Assembly: GCA_003240795.1 (NCBI GenBank)
Contig: QFNK01000110.1
Span: forward strand, 1-6,358
Origin: Micavibrio aeruginosavorus
Lineage (GTDB): Bacteria > Pseudomonadota > Alphaproteobacteria > Micavibrionales > Micavibrionaceae
Direction: 5' to 3'
DNA length: 6,358 nt
The position numbers were made by a program, and so were the translations under genes. Below are positions 1 through 5,025 of this stretch, piece by piece. The notes beneath the pieces were generated by a model. That model was not told the DNA's origin, did no database searches, and saw nothing but the letters and a program-made list of their open reading frames with translations. Every line of letters begins with the position of its first letter. The first letter of the stretch is position 1.

Positions 1-524
1 ATACCGTTGACGTTCGCCGCTGCTGAAACAAACGTCACGTTTCCGCCGGAATTAAGAACTTGGCCGCGTGTCGCCGTGCGTGTATCGGTCAACCCTTGGC
101 GCAGAGTCTTATCGCCCTGCAAGGCTGCTTTGATCTGATCTGCGGCAACTTTAACGGCCGCAAGCGCAGCCTGCGTATCCGTATCGGTTACATTCAGCTT
201 TTGCCCCGCGACGTTCTGAACAGATAGATTACCGCCAACGATCGAAAGACGGCTGTCATGGACTTCGCCAAAACCCCATACCATCACGACGGTGATATCC
301 GCCGCCGTTTCGTTGATTAGCGTCAACTGATCGAATGTGTCAGGCGAACGGGTGGTGTATTGTAGGCCGCGATCAAAATAAAATGCCGATGCAGCATTAA
401 CTGACAACTTAAATTGTGCGGATGCTTCAAGGCACCGGACAAATTCGCCCGTCGCGCCTATATCGATGCTGCCGCCTGCTGGAATTGTGTATTTAGAGCT
501 TTGTGCGCCGCGAATGTTATCCAT
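1..524 (-). CDS. Probable virion structural protein, 3' end outside window (partial)
   Basis: This open frame starts at ATG 524 and runs without a stop to the left edge, giving 174 residues (codons 524 to 3), so the C-terminus is missing. GAGGAA lies about 6 bases before the ATG, inside the end of the preceding gene, whose TAA ends one base upstream. I do not recognise the family. The N-terminus (MDNIRGAQSSKYTIPAGGS) is followed by beta-rich, Thr/Val/Gly-rich sequence. Residues about 110-150 are an Ala/Lys/Asp-rich probable helix (LAAVKVAADQIKAAL), and then another beta-rich stretch (GGNVTFVSAAANVNG) follows. No signal peptide or membrane helix is visible. Position as the most distal visible gene of the capsid operon, and its composition, suggest a soluble virion component such as a vertex, spike or receptor-binding protein. 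That role is inference. Confidence 0.6.
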   Translation of the reverse strand, partial: MDNIRGAQSSKYTIPAGGSIDIGATGEFVRCLEASAQFKLSVNAASAFYFDRGLQYTTRSPDTFDQLTLINETAADITVVMVWGFGEVHDSRLSIVGGNLSVQNVAGQKLNVTDTDTQAALAAVKVAADQIKAALQGDKTLRQGLTDTRTATRGQVLNSGGNVTFVSAAANVNG

Positions 525-525
525 T

Positions 526-888
526 TTATTTCCTCATTGCGTACGAAATTGCGACAATGGAACCGCCCGCTACAACCCAAGGAATAAGCGCACGGGCGGT
601 GCGCTCCTCTTCGTTTTGCAACCTCTTATCCACGAATTCGAATGACTTGTCCGCATTATCGGACACAGTTTTAAGCGCGTTGATCCCGAAGGCGTTTACG
701 CCATCGAGAAGTTTCTCCAGCAGGTTTTCATTGCTGCTCAAAGCCTCTTTTGCGAAGTCAACCAAGCCCGGATCAGTCATTGTGATCGAGCTGCCGCCCG
801 CAAGTACAATCGCCTGATCGGTGGCCGCAATACGGTTATCGTATTGGTTGTTTGTTGTCGTCCCTTTACTGCTAGATTTTCCGCCCAT
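526..888 (-). CDS. Small C-terminally membrane-anchored virion-type protein
   Basis: The product has 120 residues. The first 20 or so are Gly/Ser/Thr/Asn-rich and probably disordered (MGGKSSSKGTTTNN). Residues about 40-97 are a charged helical region rich in Glu, Lys and Asn, likely a coiled coil. Residues about 100-117 form one hydrophobic helix (LIPWVVAGGSIVAISYAM), followed by a terminal Arg-Lys. That is the layout of a C-terminally anchored membrane protein. The start overlaps the end of the GNAT-like gene by 17 bases, and only a weak GGGTG precedes the ATG, so translation may be coupled. By analogy with the small internal-membrane proteins of PM2, it may sit in the virion membrane under the capsid. 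No homology to a named PM2 protein was recognised. Confidence 0.75.
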   Translation of the reverse strand: MGGKSSSKGTTTNNQYDNRIAATDQAIVLAGGSSITMTDPGLVDFAKEALSSNENLLEKLLDGVNAFGINALKTVSDNADKSFEFVDKRLQNEEERTARALIPWVVAGGSIVAISYAMRK

Positions 889-1291
889 CGGACACCCGCT
901 TTCTAAATATGATTTCCGATTGCTCCCATCCGGCGTTTTCCATCAGGCGTCCGATGCCGCGGCGGCTTGTGTGCCCGCGCAAAAATCGGCAGCCATTCTG
1001 TACGGCTAAGGCTTCCACGTAGGGCGTAAGCACTTTGTAAAGCGATGCGCCTTTGAGGTATCCCCCGCCTGCGACAACCACCATTTCCTTGTGGTCGCCT
1101 TCGCCATCCACTCGCAGCGCCATGCTTGCAATATGGGCTTCATCATTACTGAATATGTTGAACAATGATGCCCTGCCGCTTTCGCAATCGGCTTGTAAAT
1201 CGGATATTGTAAATGTTTCGTCACATGCAGCCGCGAGTATGGTGGCTGCACTAAGGTTCCAAGGCTCCTGTTTGACGATCAGATGGTTCAT
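872..1291 (-). CDS. GNAT-like acetyltransferase-fold protein in virion operon
   Basis: The product has 139 residues. The C-terminal third (about 89-133) has the pattern of the short GNAT-like proteins seen in many phages: a helix (LTPYVEALAVQNGCRFLRG), then an Arg-rich loop (HTSRRGIGRLMENAGWEQ) and a last strand (EIIFRKRV). A canonical acetyl-CoA loop of the Q/R-x-x-G-x-G/A type is not clean, though RRGIG at 110-114 may serve, so catalytic activity is uncertain. Known relatives of this type include a domain noted in T7-like internal virion proteins; that comparison is from memory. The ATG overlaps the TGA of the preceding gene as ATGA, a typical coupled junction. The gene lies between two membrane-anchored small proteins of the capsid operon, so a structural or virion-modifying role is possible. 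It could instead modify a host or capsid protein. Confidence 0.6.
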   Translation of the reverse strand: MNHLIVKQEPWNLSAATILAAACDETFTISDLQADCESGRASLFNIFSNDEAHIASMALRVDGEGDHKEMVVVAGGGYLKGASLYKVLTPYVEALAVQNGCRFLRGHTSRRGIGRLMENAGWEQSEIIFRKRVSDGRKI

Positions 1292-1515
1292 TTCACGATC
1301 AGGGCGACGGTAGCTGCAACAATGAGCGCAACCAAAATAATGGTCATATCGCCCTGTCCATCAGAACCCGTTGCGTTTGCCCTTCCCCCCTGTCCAGCCA
1401 CGCTAAAGGGCGAATTCATTGTTAGATAATTCGCCCCCCCTGCTGTGGTAGCTGGTCCAGCTTCACCGCCAGTGATACTAAGCGACTTGAGCATGCCCAG
1501 AGGATTGAAGCTCAT
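1288..1515 (-). CDS. Small C-terminally anchored membrane protein
   Basis: The product has 75 residues. The frame is open further upstream to an ATG at 1587, but that extension (Cys/Arg-rich) overlaps the preceding gene by 64 bases. The ATG at 1515 has an excellent AGGGGG site 5-6 bases before it and sits 8 bases after the preceding stop, so I chose it. Residues 1-56 are Gly/Ala/Ser/Asn-rich with little predicted structure. Residues 58-74 form a single strongly hydrophobic helix (ILVALIVAATVALIV), and the protein ends with a lone Lys. It probably inserts in the virion or host inner membrane by its C-terminus. The 3' end overlaps the next start by four bases (ATGA). The family was not recognised. 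Confidence 0.75.
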   Translation of the reverse strand: MSFNPLGMLKSLSITGGEAGPATTAGGANYLTMNSPFSVAGQGGRANATGSDGQGDMTIILVALIVAATVALIVK

Positions 1516-1523
1516 GCCGCCCC

Positions 1524-1793
1524 CTATTTCACAAACTTGTAAATCAGCACGCCGCCGATGCCCAGTACAGCCAACGGAAGCACCCACGATGCGGTTGCCC
1601 CTACAAGCTGGCCACTGCCGTTAAGCGTGAAATTGCGCGTCAGTTGGTCGATCATCGAAAGACGCGCAGCTTCGGCGTTTTCCAATGCTCTAGCCGCCTC
1701 TGCTTGAGAGTCCGCCGTTCGCATATCAAAAAAGCCTGTCACGCCTTTTTCTAGCAAATCGCCGAAGCCATCCCAAAAATCACGTTCTGCCAT
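1524..1793 (-). CDS. Small C-terminally anchored membrane protein
   Basis: The product has 89 residues and begins directly after the major capsid gene, with GGGAGG a few bases upstream of its ATG. Residues 1-25 are aromatic and acidic (FWDGFGDLLEKG). Residues 26-52 are an Ala/Glu/Arg-rich helix likely to form a coiled coil (QAEAARALENAEAARL). Residues about 68-87 are a membrane helix (VLPLAVLGIGGVLIYKF) followed by Val-Lys. The architecture repeats in the next two small membrane genes. Its position just after the capsid gene suggests a protein linking the capsid shell to the internal membrane, by analogy with PM2. I cannot assign it to a numbered PM2 protein. Confidence 0.75.
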   Translation of the reverse strand: MAERDFWDGFGDLLEKGVTGFFDMRTADSQAEAARALENAEAARLSMIDQLTRNFTLNGSGQLVGATASWVLPLAVLGIGGVLIYKFVK

Positions 1794-1805
1794 ATGCGGC
1801 CTCCC

Positions 1806-2627
1806 TTAGCGCGTCGGTGCGAGCGGCGCGTTCATCGTTTCCATGACAAGGCCAACCGCGCCTGCGGCTGACATCGTCAGTTTCAAGCGGAAGTCTTCCA
1901 CGCCTTTAAGCGGCCAGACATCTGCAATGCGGTTGCGGACAAGCGCATCCAAGTGCTGATAGCCTGTTTGAGGGCTGCGTTCCGTCATCCATGTTTGGAT
2001 GGATTTCGTAATCGCCGCGCTGCCTTCGATTGCCGGAACTTGGTTCAGGAACGCTTCGGCGGCAGTCACGTTTGCGCTGTCAAGGTGGATAGCGACCATG
2101 TCGCCGTTGCCGCGCGGCAAGTTCGGAATTTCGAACTGTCCTGCTACGGCAGACGAGAAGTTCAATTCGTGAACTTCTACGATCAGTCCAAGATCGCGTT
2201 CAACTGGCAGGATCAACGCCTCGCCTGTTAGCGTCGGGCTTACTGCTGCCGCATCAATATCAACCTCAATACCGAAGGTATCGACGTTCTTCGTTCCCCA
2301 ACCGAGGTTTTCTTCACCCTCAATTGTTTTGTGCCATGGACGCGTCAAAGGAATGACGATAAGGCCAGCCGTGAAACCGATACCGTAGTATTTGTTCATG
2401 ATGTCGATCAGGTGCTTACCGGAAACTTCATAGCGCGTCACGCCGTTGATTTTCAGGCGCACTTGTTTTAGGTCAGACTTGACCTGTGCTTCCGTTGCAT
2501 CAACGCCGTTCCGTTTGTAGTTCAGAACGATTGTTTGATATGTCGGACCGCGAGGGATCAGCACGGCGGCGGTGGAGCCGGGCGAAACGACACTGAAAGA
2601 CGGCAGTTTTCGTTGGAAGTTAAACAT
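1806..2627 (-). CDS. Major capsid protein, PM2 P2-like double jelly roll
   Basis: The product has 273 residues; PM2 P2 has about 269. In PM2, P2 forms the trimeric double-jelly-roll capsomers of the icosahedral shell that covers the internal membrane. Several segments line up with what I remember of P2. They are an early strand pair (IPRGPTYQTIVLNY, 24-37), a strand with basic residues (LKQVRLKINGV, 53-63), and VIPLTRP (91-97). Further ones are an acidic EVDIDAAAVSPTLTG (121-135), IPNLPRGNGDMVAIHL (167-182), and a C-terminal FRLKLTMSAAGAVGLVMET (246-264). There is no signal peptide or membrane helix, as expected for a cytoplasmically made coat protein. GGAGG lies 6 bases before the ATG. The packaging ATPase gene lies nearby upstream, as in PM2. 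The family call is by recognition of pattern; no alignment was run. Confidence 0.85.
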   Translation of the reverse strand: MFNFQRKLPSFSVVSPGSTAAVLIPRGPTYQTIVLNYKRNGVDATEAQVKSDLKQVRLKINGVTRYEVSGKHLIDIMNKYYGIGFTAGLIVIPLTRPWHKTIEGEENLGWGTKNVDTFGIEVDIDAAAVSPTLTGEALILPVERDLGLIVEVHELNFSSAVAGQFEIPNLPRGNGDMVAIHLDSANVTAAEAFLNQVPAIEGSAAITKSIQTWMTERSPQTGYQHLDALVRNRIADVWPLKGVEDFRLKLTMSAAGAVGLVMETMNAPLAPTR

Positions 2628-2633
2628 GCTTTC

Positions 2634-2638
2634 CCTCC
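2634..2638 (-). promoter_or_regulatory. Strong ribosome binding site of the capsid gene
   Basis: On the minus strand GGAGG lies exactly 6 bases before the capsid ATG at 2627, within a longer GGAGGGAA. It is among the best Shine-Dalgarno sites in the window, in keeping with a protein needed in hundreds of copies per virion. Confidence 0.8.
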
Positions 2639-2645
2639 GTCGCGA

Positions 2646-2783
2646 TTAAGCGGCTGCGCCAAAACCCTTACGGGCGTCGGCAATGTAAGCGTTGTCTTTG
2701 AGGGCATTCATTGCATAGCCTGCAACAACAATGCCGATGACGATAACGCCAACCGTTACCGCATGTTTTTCAAGGTTTTTCAT
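2646..2783 (-). CDS. Tiny single-helix membrane protein (45 aa)
   Basis: The product has 45 residues. A short charged N-terminus (MKNLEKHAVT) is followed by a membrane helix at about 8-26 (VTVGVIVIGIVVAGYAM), then a polar tail ending in GFGAAA. The ATG follows the TAA of the upstream small gene directly (TAAATG). The best Shine-Dalgarno-like GGAG is about 10-13 bases upstream, so coupled translation is likely. It ends 18 bases before the capsid gene. Tiny single-helix proteins of this size are typical of membrane-containing phage virions, for example several PM2 internal-membrane proteins. The specific role is unknown. Confidence 0.7.
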   Translation of the reverse strand: MKNLEKHAVTVGVIVIGIVVAGYAMNALKDNAYIADARKGFGAAA

Positions 2784-2930
2784 TTAAGCTGTTTCTCCGA
2801 TGATGTGTTTTTTAATGAATGGCTTGACAGCAAATTCAAAAACAATGGAGGCCGAAAGCCCGATCATTATTCCTTTATAAAATTCCGTCCGCATACCCTT
2901 CACCCGTTCAAGTTCCGCCAATCGTCGCAT
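2784..2930 (-). CDS. Tiny membrane protein (up to 48 aa), start uncertain
   Basis: The frame is open from ATG 2930 for 48 residues: a charged amphipathic start (RRLAELERVKG), one hydrophobic segment (IMIGLSASIVFEFAV, about 21-35), then a basic tail (KPFIKKH). ATG 2930 abuts the U-tract of the terminator and has no clear ribosome site. Two internal starts are possible: ATG 2894 (36 aa, weak GGTG upstream) and ATG 2867 (27 aa, AAGGA very close upstream). It is the first gene of the capsid block, and its TAA directly touches the next ATG. The family was not recognised; a virion or membrane component is the likeliest role from context. Confidence 0.55.
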   Translation of the reverse strand: MRRLAELERVKGMRTEFYKGIMIGLSASIVFEFAVKPFIKKHIIGETA

Positions 2931-2961
2931 AAAAAAGACCCCGCACAAGATGCGCGGGATC
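2931..2961 (-). terminator. Rho-independent terminator between ATPase and capsid blocks
   Basis: Read on the minus strand, an 11-base-pair stem (arms 2951-2961 and 2937-2947, mostly G-C with two G-T pairs) closes a three-base loop (TCT) and is followed at once by six T residues (2936-2931). This is a textbook intrinsic terminator oriented to stop transcription coming from the ATPase gene, which ends 35 bases upstream. It implies either a separate promoter for the capsid block or partial read-through. Confidence 0.85.
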
Positions 2962-2995
2962 AGTTCCTATAGCCAAGTTTCTATATGCTTTATGA

Positions 2996-3658
2996 CTAAA
3001 ATTTTGCGGCGTTTTTACCTTTTGTCACGGAAAGCCCCTGCCCTTTGTATAGGTATTCATGGACTTTCAGGCTGCGCAATGCATCTTTGTGCGCCGTTCC
3101 AATGGTTGCCAGAACCGCGCCGAAGTCAGAATGATCGCCCTGCATGAAGAAATAGCTTTGGCTGGCGTTTCCTCTGTATTCTGTCCACATCTTTGCGAGG
3201 CGTTGCGTTGCTGCAATCATTTCAATGCCGTAGTGCCGCCCAAGAGCGATAATATCTTCGAGCGGTTCTTGCTCCGCAGGCGTCAGGCGACGGTTCGGAA
3301 AGAACTTGTGCGCCTCATCCAAAACAAGCGTGATTTTGCGTTTGTCCTTGAACTGGTAGTACGGCGTTTGAATTAGGAACAGGGCGCGTGAAAGCTGCTG
3401 CATTAATTCGATACAAGCCCCCTCGCCGCTCGGCGTTGCAAGGACGATCTTAAAGCCATTTTTCCAGCCTTTTTTAACTTCCGTATATACGGCCTGCAAG
3501 GAGCGTACATGCTTGTAGCCCTTCGCCGTAAAGCTTCCCGTAGGATCAAGAACAATAACTCTATCCCGCACCGCTATGAGTTCGATTTGGCGCGTGGTTT
3601 TGCCAGAACCACGGCCGCCCGATATCATGATGATTTCTGCATCTTTAGAGAATTTCAT
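2996..3658 (-). CDS. Genome-packaging ATPase, PM2 P9-like (FtsK/HerA superfamily)
   Basis: The product has 220 residues, close to the PM2 P9 size. The Walker A motif is GGRGSGKT at 14-21. The Walker B motif is ITLVLDEAH at 109-117, with Asp114 and Glu115. A GRHYGI segment at 140-145 is followed by AATQR at 149-153, a pattern typical of HerA-type ATPases (sensor and arginine-finger region). In PM2-like and other double-jelly-roll phages, this ATPase is thought to move the genome into the preformed, membrane-lined capsid. No transmembrane segment is present. The start lies inside the end of the upstream small gene (14-base overlap), with AGGAG about 11 bases before the ATG. Together with the capsid gene it forms the diagnostic pair of this virus group. 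A host DNA-translocating ATPase is unlikely given its size and context. Confidence 0.88.
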   Translation of the reverse strand: MKFSKDAEIIMISGGRGSGKTTRQIELIAVRDRVIVLDPTGSFTAKGYKHVRSLQAVYTEVKKGWKNGFKIVLATPSGEGACIELMQQLSRALFLIQTPYYQFKDKRKITLVLDEAHKFFPNRRLTPAEQEPLEDIIALGRHYGIEMIAATQRLAKMWTEYRGNASQSYFFMQGDHSDFGAVLATIGTAHKDALRSLKVHEYLYKGQGLSVTKGKNAAKF

Positions 3659-3842
3659 TTTCTAAAAAGCTCCTGTATTTGTGGGCATGATCTTCGTTAT
3701 CAAAAGATGCCTTTTCCTTTCTGCTGTAGCGCGTCTGCGTTGAATGACTTGAGTTCAATGTGACCTTTACCTCTTCCATCACAACGAACTTGTCTGCATT
3801 TTCATGCACAACATAATTTTTCTCTCTTGTAGATGCTCTCAA
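3645..3842 (-). CDS. Small hypothetical protein, probable TTG start
   Basis: The product is a charged, soluble protein of 65 residues if started at TTG 3842, or 71 if started at ATG 3860. The TTG has a perfect GGAGG exactly 6 bases upstream, the same arrangement as the capsid gene. The ATG at 3860 has only a weak GAGCGG site but overlaps the preceding stop as TAATG. The sequence is rich in Lys, Glu, His and Asn (for example KFVVMEEVKVTLNSS and KASFDNEDHAHKYRSFLEN). There is no membrane helix, Cys cluster or known motif. It ends 14 bases inside the ATPase gene. Its position suggests co-expression with the ATPase; a DNA-binding or assembly-accessory role is possible but not shown. Confidence 0.6.
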   Translation of the reverse strand: MRASTREKNYVVHENADKFVVMEEVKVTLNSSHSTQTRYSRKEKASFDNEDHAHKYRSFLENEIL

Positions 3843-3848
3843 CGGTGA

Positions 3849-3853
3849 CCTCC
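3849..3853 (-). promoter_or_regulatory. Ribosome binding site that favours a TTG start
   Basis: GGAGG on the minus strand lies 6 bases before TTG 3842 and downstream of the alternative ATG at 3860. It therefore argues for TTG as the true start of the small gene ahead of the ATPase. Confidence 0.5.
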
Positions 3854-3859
3854 CACCCA

Positions 3860-4417
3860 TTACGGCCGCTCATTTTTGCCGGACATATCAAAATCAGGAA
3901 CAATAGTTTTTTCCTGTTTCTTGTCATTGGCCGGCACTTGTTGACGCGCGGCCAGTTCCGCACGAACATTCAGCGCCATTGGCACTGCGAAGGCTGCGAT
4001 GCAGGCAACGCGCCCCATCCATTTCCCTTGTGGTTCAAGCAGGAAATGCAGCGCGGGAACGTCTTGTATCGTATCGTATATGGCGTCGCTTGCCGCGCGC
4101 GCCGTTCCATCCTCGGCCTCGACTTTTAGTGACCGCAAATGCGTTACAATGCTGAATACGGTGAAGCCACCAACAAACATTTTATGGAAGCCATCTTTGT
4201 CTATCGCACTAGATGGTAACGGCGCGGCTGTCGCTGCAACGGGCGGTGCTGCAAGAAGCGCGTCAAAATGATCCGGCGCGTCATCCGTCGAATAAGGTGC
4301 TTCCGAAGAAGCTGCGTTTTCGGGGCTGCTCTGGAGCGGCAGTTGTGGCTGGCTGCTGTTCGGCGCTTGGCTGTTCGTTTCGTTCTTCGACATGCTCAAA
4401 TTCAGGTTCTTGAACAT
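3860..4417 (-). CDS. Membrane protein with disordered N-terminus, two hydrophobic segments
   Basis: The product has 185 residues from ATG 4417, which has AAGGAA about 7 bases upstream; a longer frame to ATG 4438 adds seven residues. Residues 1-75 are Ser/Pro/Ala/Gln/Asn-rich and probably disordered. A hydrophobic segment (MFVGGFTVFSIVTHL, about 80-94) is followed by a charged helical linker (95-130). A second hydrophobic segment follows (VACIAAFAVPMALNV, about 137-151), then a basic/polar C-terminus. The first 137 bases overlap the end of the Cys-rich gene in another frame, and much of the disordered region is encoded there. I do not recognise the family. A two-helix membrane protein just upstream of the packaging ATPase might belong to the virion membrane or to a vertex packaging complex, which is inference. 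Confidence 0.7.
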   Translation of the reverse strand: MFKNLNLSMSKNETNSQAPNSSQPQLPLQSSPENAASSEAPYSTDDAPDHFDALLAAPPVAATAAPLPSSAIDKDGFHKMFVGGFTVFSIVTHLRSLKVEAEDGTARAASDAIYDTIQDVPALHFLLEPQGKWMGRVACIAAFAVPMALNVRAELAARQQVPANDKKQEKTIVPDFDMSGKNERP

Positions 4418-4637
4418 CGGGTATTTCCTTTCTGGCATCTTCGTACTGTTGAATTATTTCTTTGGATTTCACGCGCCCATAAAATGAGCGATAGCAGCAC
4501 CGTTCCCGTTTTTCGGGAACGATTATGTTCGTGCAGTACACGAATAGGGTTTTATTTTTCGAAACCTTTATGTTCAATTCGGCATCGCATGACGGACATT
4601 GACAGGTTCCCACGATATCGCCTGGACTAACGGCCAT
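4281..4637 (-). CDS. Zinc-ribbon-like Cys-rich small protein
   Basis: The product has 118 residues. The N-terminal 50 residues carry Cys12, Cys14, Cys17, Cys35, Cys47 and Cys48. The CPSC knuckle at 14-17, followed by beta-rich sequence (AELNIKVSKNKTLFVYC) and a further Cys pair, resembles a zinc ribbon. Residues 58-118 are acidic, then Gln/Pro/Ala-rich, and end with a basic-aromatic stretch (PRKRSFFGSTLFDG). AAGGAA lies about 7 bases before the ATG, which overlaps the preceding stop by 11 bases. Small zinc ribbons near phage replication genes often bind nucleic acid or act as regulators, so a replication or transcription accessory role is plausible but unproven. The acidic tail region overlaps the next gene in a different frame. 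Confidence 0.7.
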   Translation of the reverse strand: MAVSPGDIVGTCQCPSCDAELNIKVSKNKTLFVYCTNIIVPEKRERCCYRSFYGRVKSKEIIQQYEDARKEIPDVQEPEFEHVEERNEQPSAEQQPATTAAPEQPRKRSFFGSTLFDG

Positions 4638-4851
4638 TGCATATTCCTTCCAGTTGCTCTATCCGCCTGCTGTGAATGTCCAGACGGGCACTCATGACAA
4701 GCAGGGCTTGAATTGCGAGCGGTTTCGCATCGAACACGCTCGCAGATTCAAGTTTCTTGATGATGGATTCTAGATCAGTTTCCACCACGGCCACGGCCTC
4801 CGCGAGGTGCGCCGCCGCGTCCACCAACTGTTGCATCTTCGTCGGTATCAT
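4627..4851 (-). CDS. Small alpha-helical, coiled-coil-like protein
   Basis: The product has 74 residues from ATG 4851, which has GGAAG about 9 bases upstream. A longer form from ATG 4881 (84 residues, basic start MQPRKRKLLK) and a shorter one from 4836 are possible; neither has a better ribosome site. The body looks fully helical with heptad-like Leu/Ile/Val spacing (QQLVDAAAHLAEAVAVVET, then IIKKLESA, then IHSRRIEQLEGI). There is no membrane segment. It overlaps the end of the Gly/Arg-tailed gene by 77 bases (107 with the longer start) and the next gene by 11 bases. It may be an oligomeric accessory factor; its function is unknown. The call rests on the tidy helical pattern and on the tight junction with the Cys-rich gene. 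Confidence 0.55.
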   Translation of the reverse strand: MIPTKMQQLVDAAAHLAEAVAVVETDLESIIKKLESASVFDAKPLAIQALLVMSARLDIHSRRIEQLEGICNGR

Positions 4852-4990
4852 CTTCAGCAGCTTCCGTTTTCTTGGCTGCATATGCTTCAGCTTTCACCTT
4901 GGAGCCTTCGCCAGAGAATTGTTTAATCTGCTTTCCGTTTCCGTCGATCACGGCGTAGAAGCCGAAGCCCCGTTTTACTGTGTATGTCAT
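4775..4990 (-). CDS. Small protein with acidic linker and RGG-type tail
   Basis: The product has 71 residues from ATG 4990, which has AAGGAA about 5 bases before it; an upstream ATG at 5011 has no comparable site. Residues 1-35 form a compact beta-like segment (YTVKRGFGFYAVIDGNGKQI). Next comes a Lys/Ala-rich helix, an acidic patch (EAAEDDTDED, about 44-53) and a Gly/Arg tail (GGRGGAPRGGRGRGGN, 56-71). Gly/Arg tails in phage and bacterial proteins commonly bind single-stranded DNA or RNA. Since the gene follows the replication initiator by about 35 bases, a single-strand-binding or replication-accessory role is a reasonable inference. No OB-fold signature could be confirmed by eye. The tail lies in the region overlapped by the following gene. 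Confidence 0.65.
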   Translation of the reverse strand: MTYTVKRGFGFYAVIDGNGKQIKQFSGEGSKVKAEAYAAKKTEAAEDDTDEDATVGGRGGAPRGGRGRGGN

Positions 4991-5025
4991 TTTCGTTCCT
5001 TCTTTCTGCATGTTGAAAAGCCGAA

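Noticed and set aside
1516..1587. Upstream ATG at 1587 extending the 75-residue membrane protein to 99 residues.
   Set aside because: The extension overlaps the preceding gene by 64 bases, is Cys/Arg-rich unlike the rest, and has no ribosome site. The ATG at 1515 has a strong one.
2535..2972. A 145-residue plus-strand open frame across the capsid start and tiny membrane genes.
   Set aside because: It is antisense to two well-supported small genes and the capsid start, it runs through the terminator hairpin, and its sequence has no domain-like pattern.
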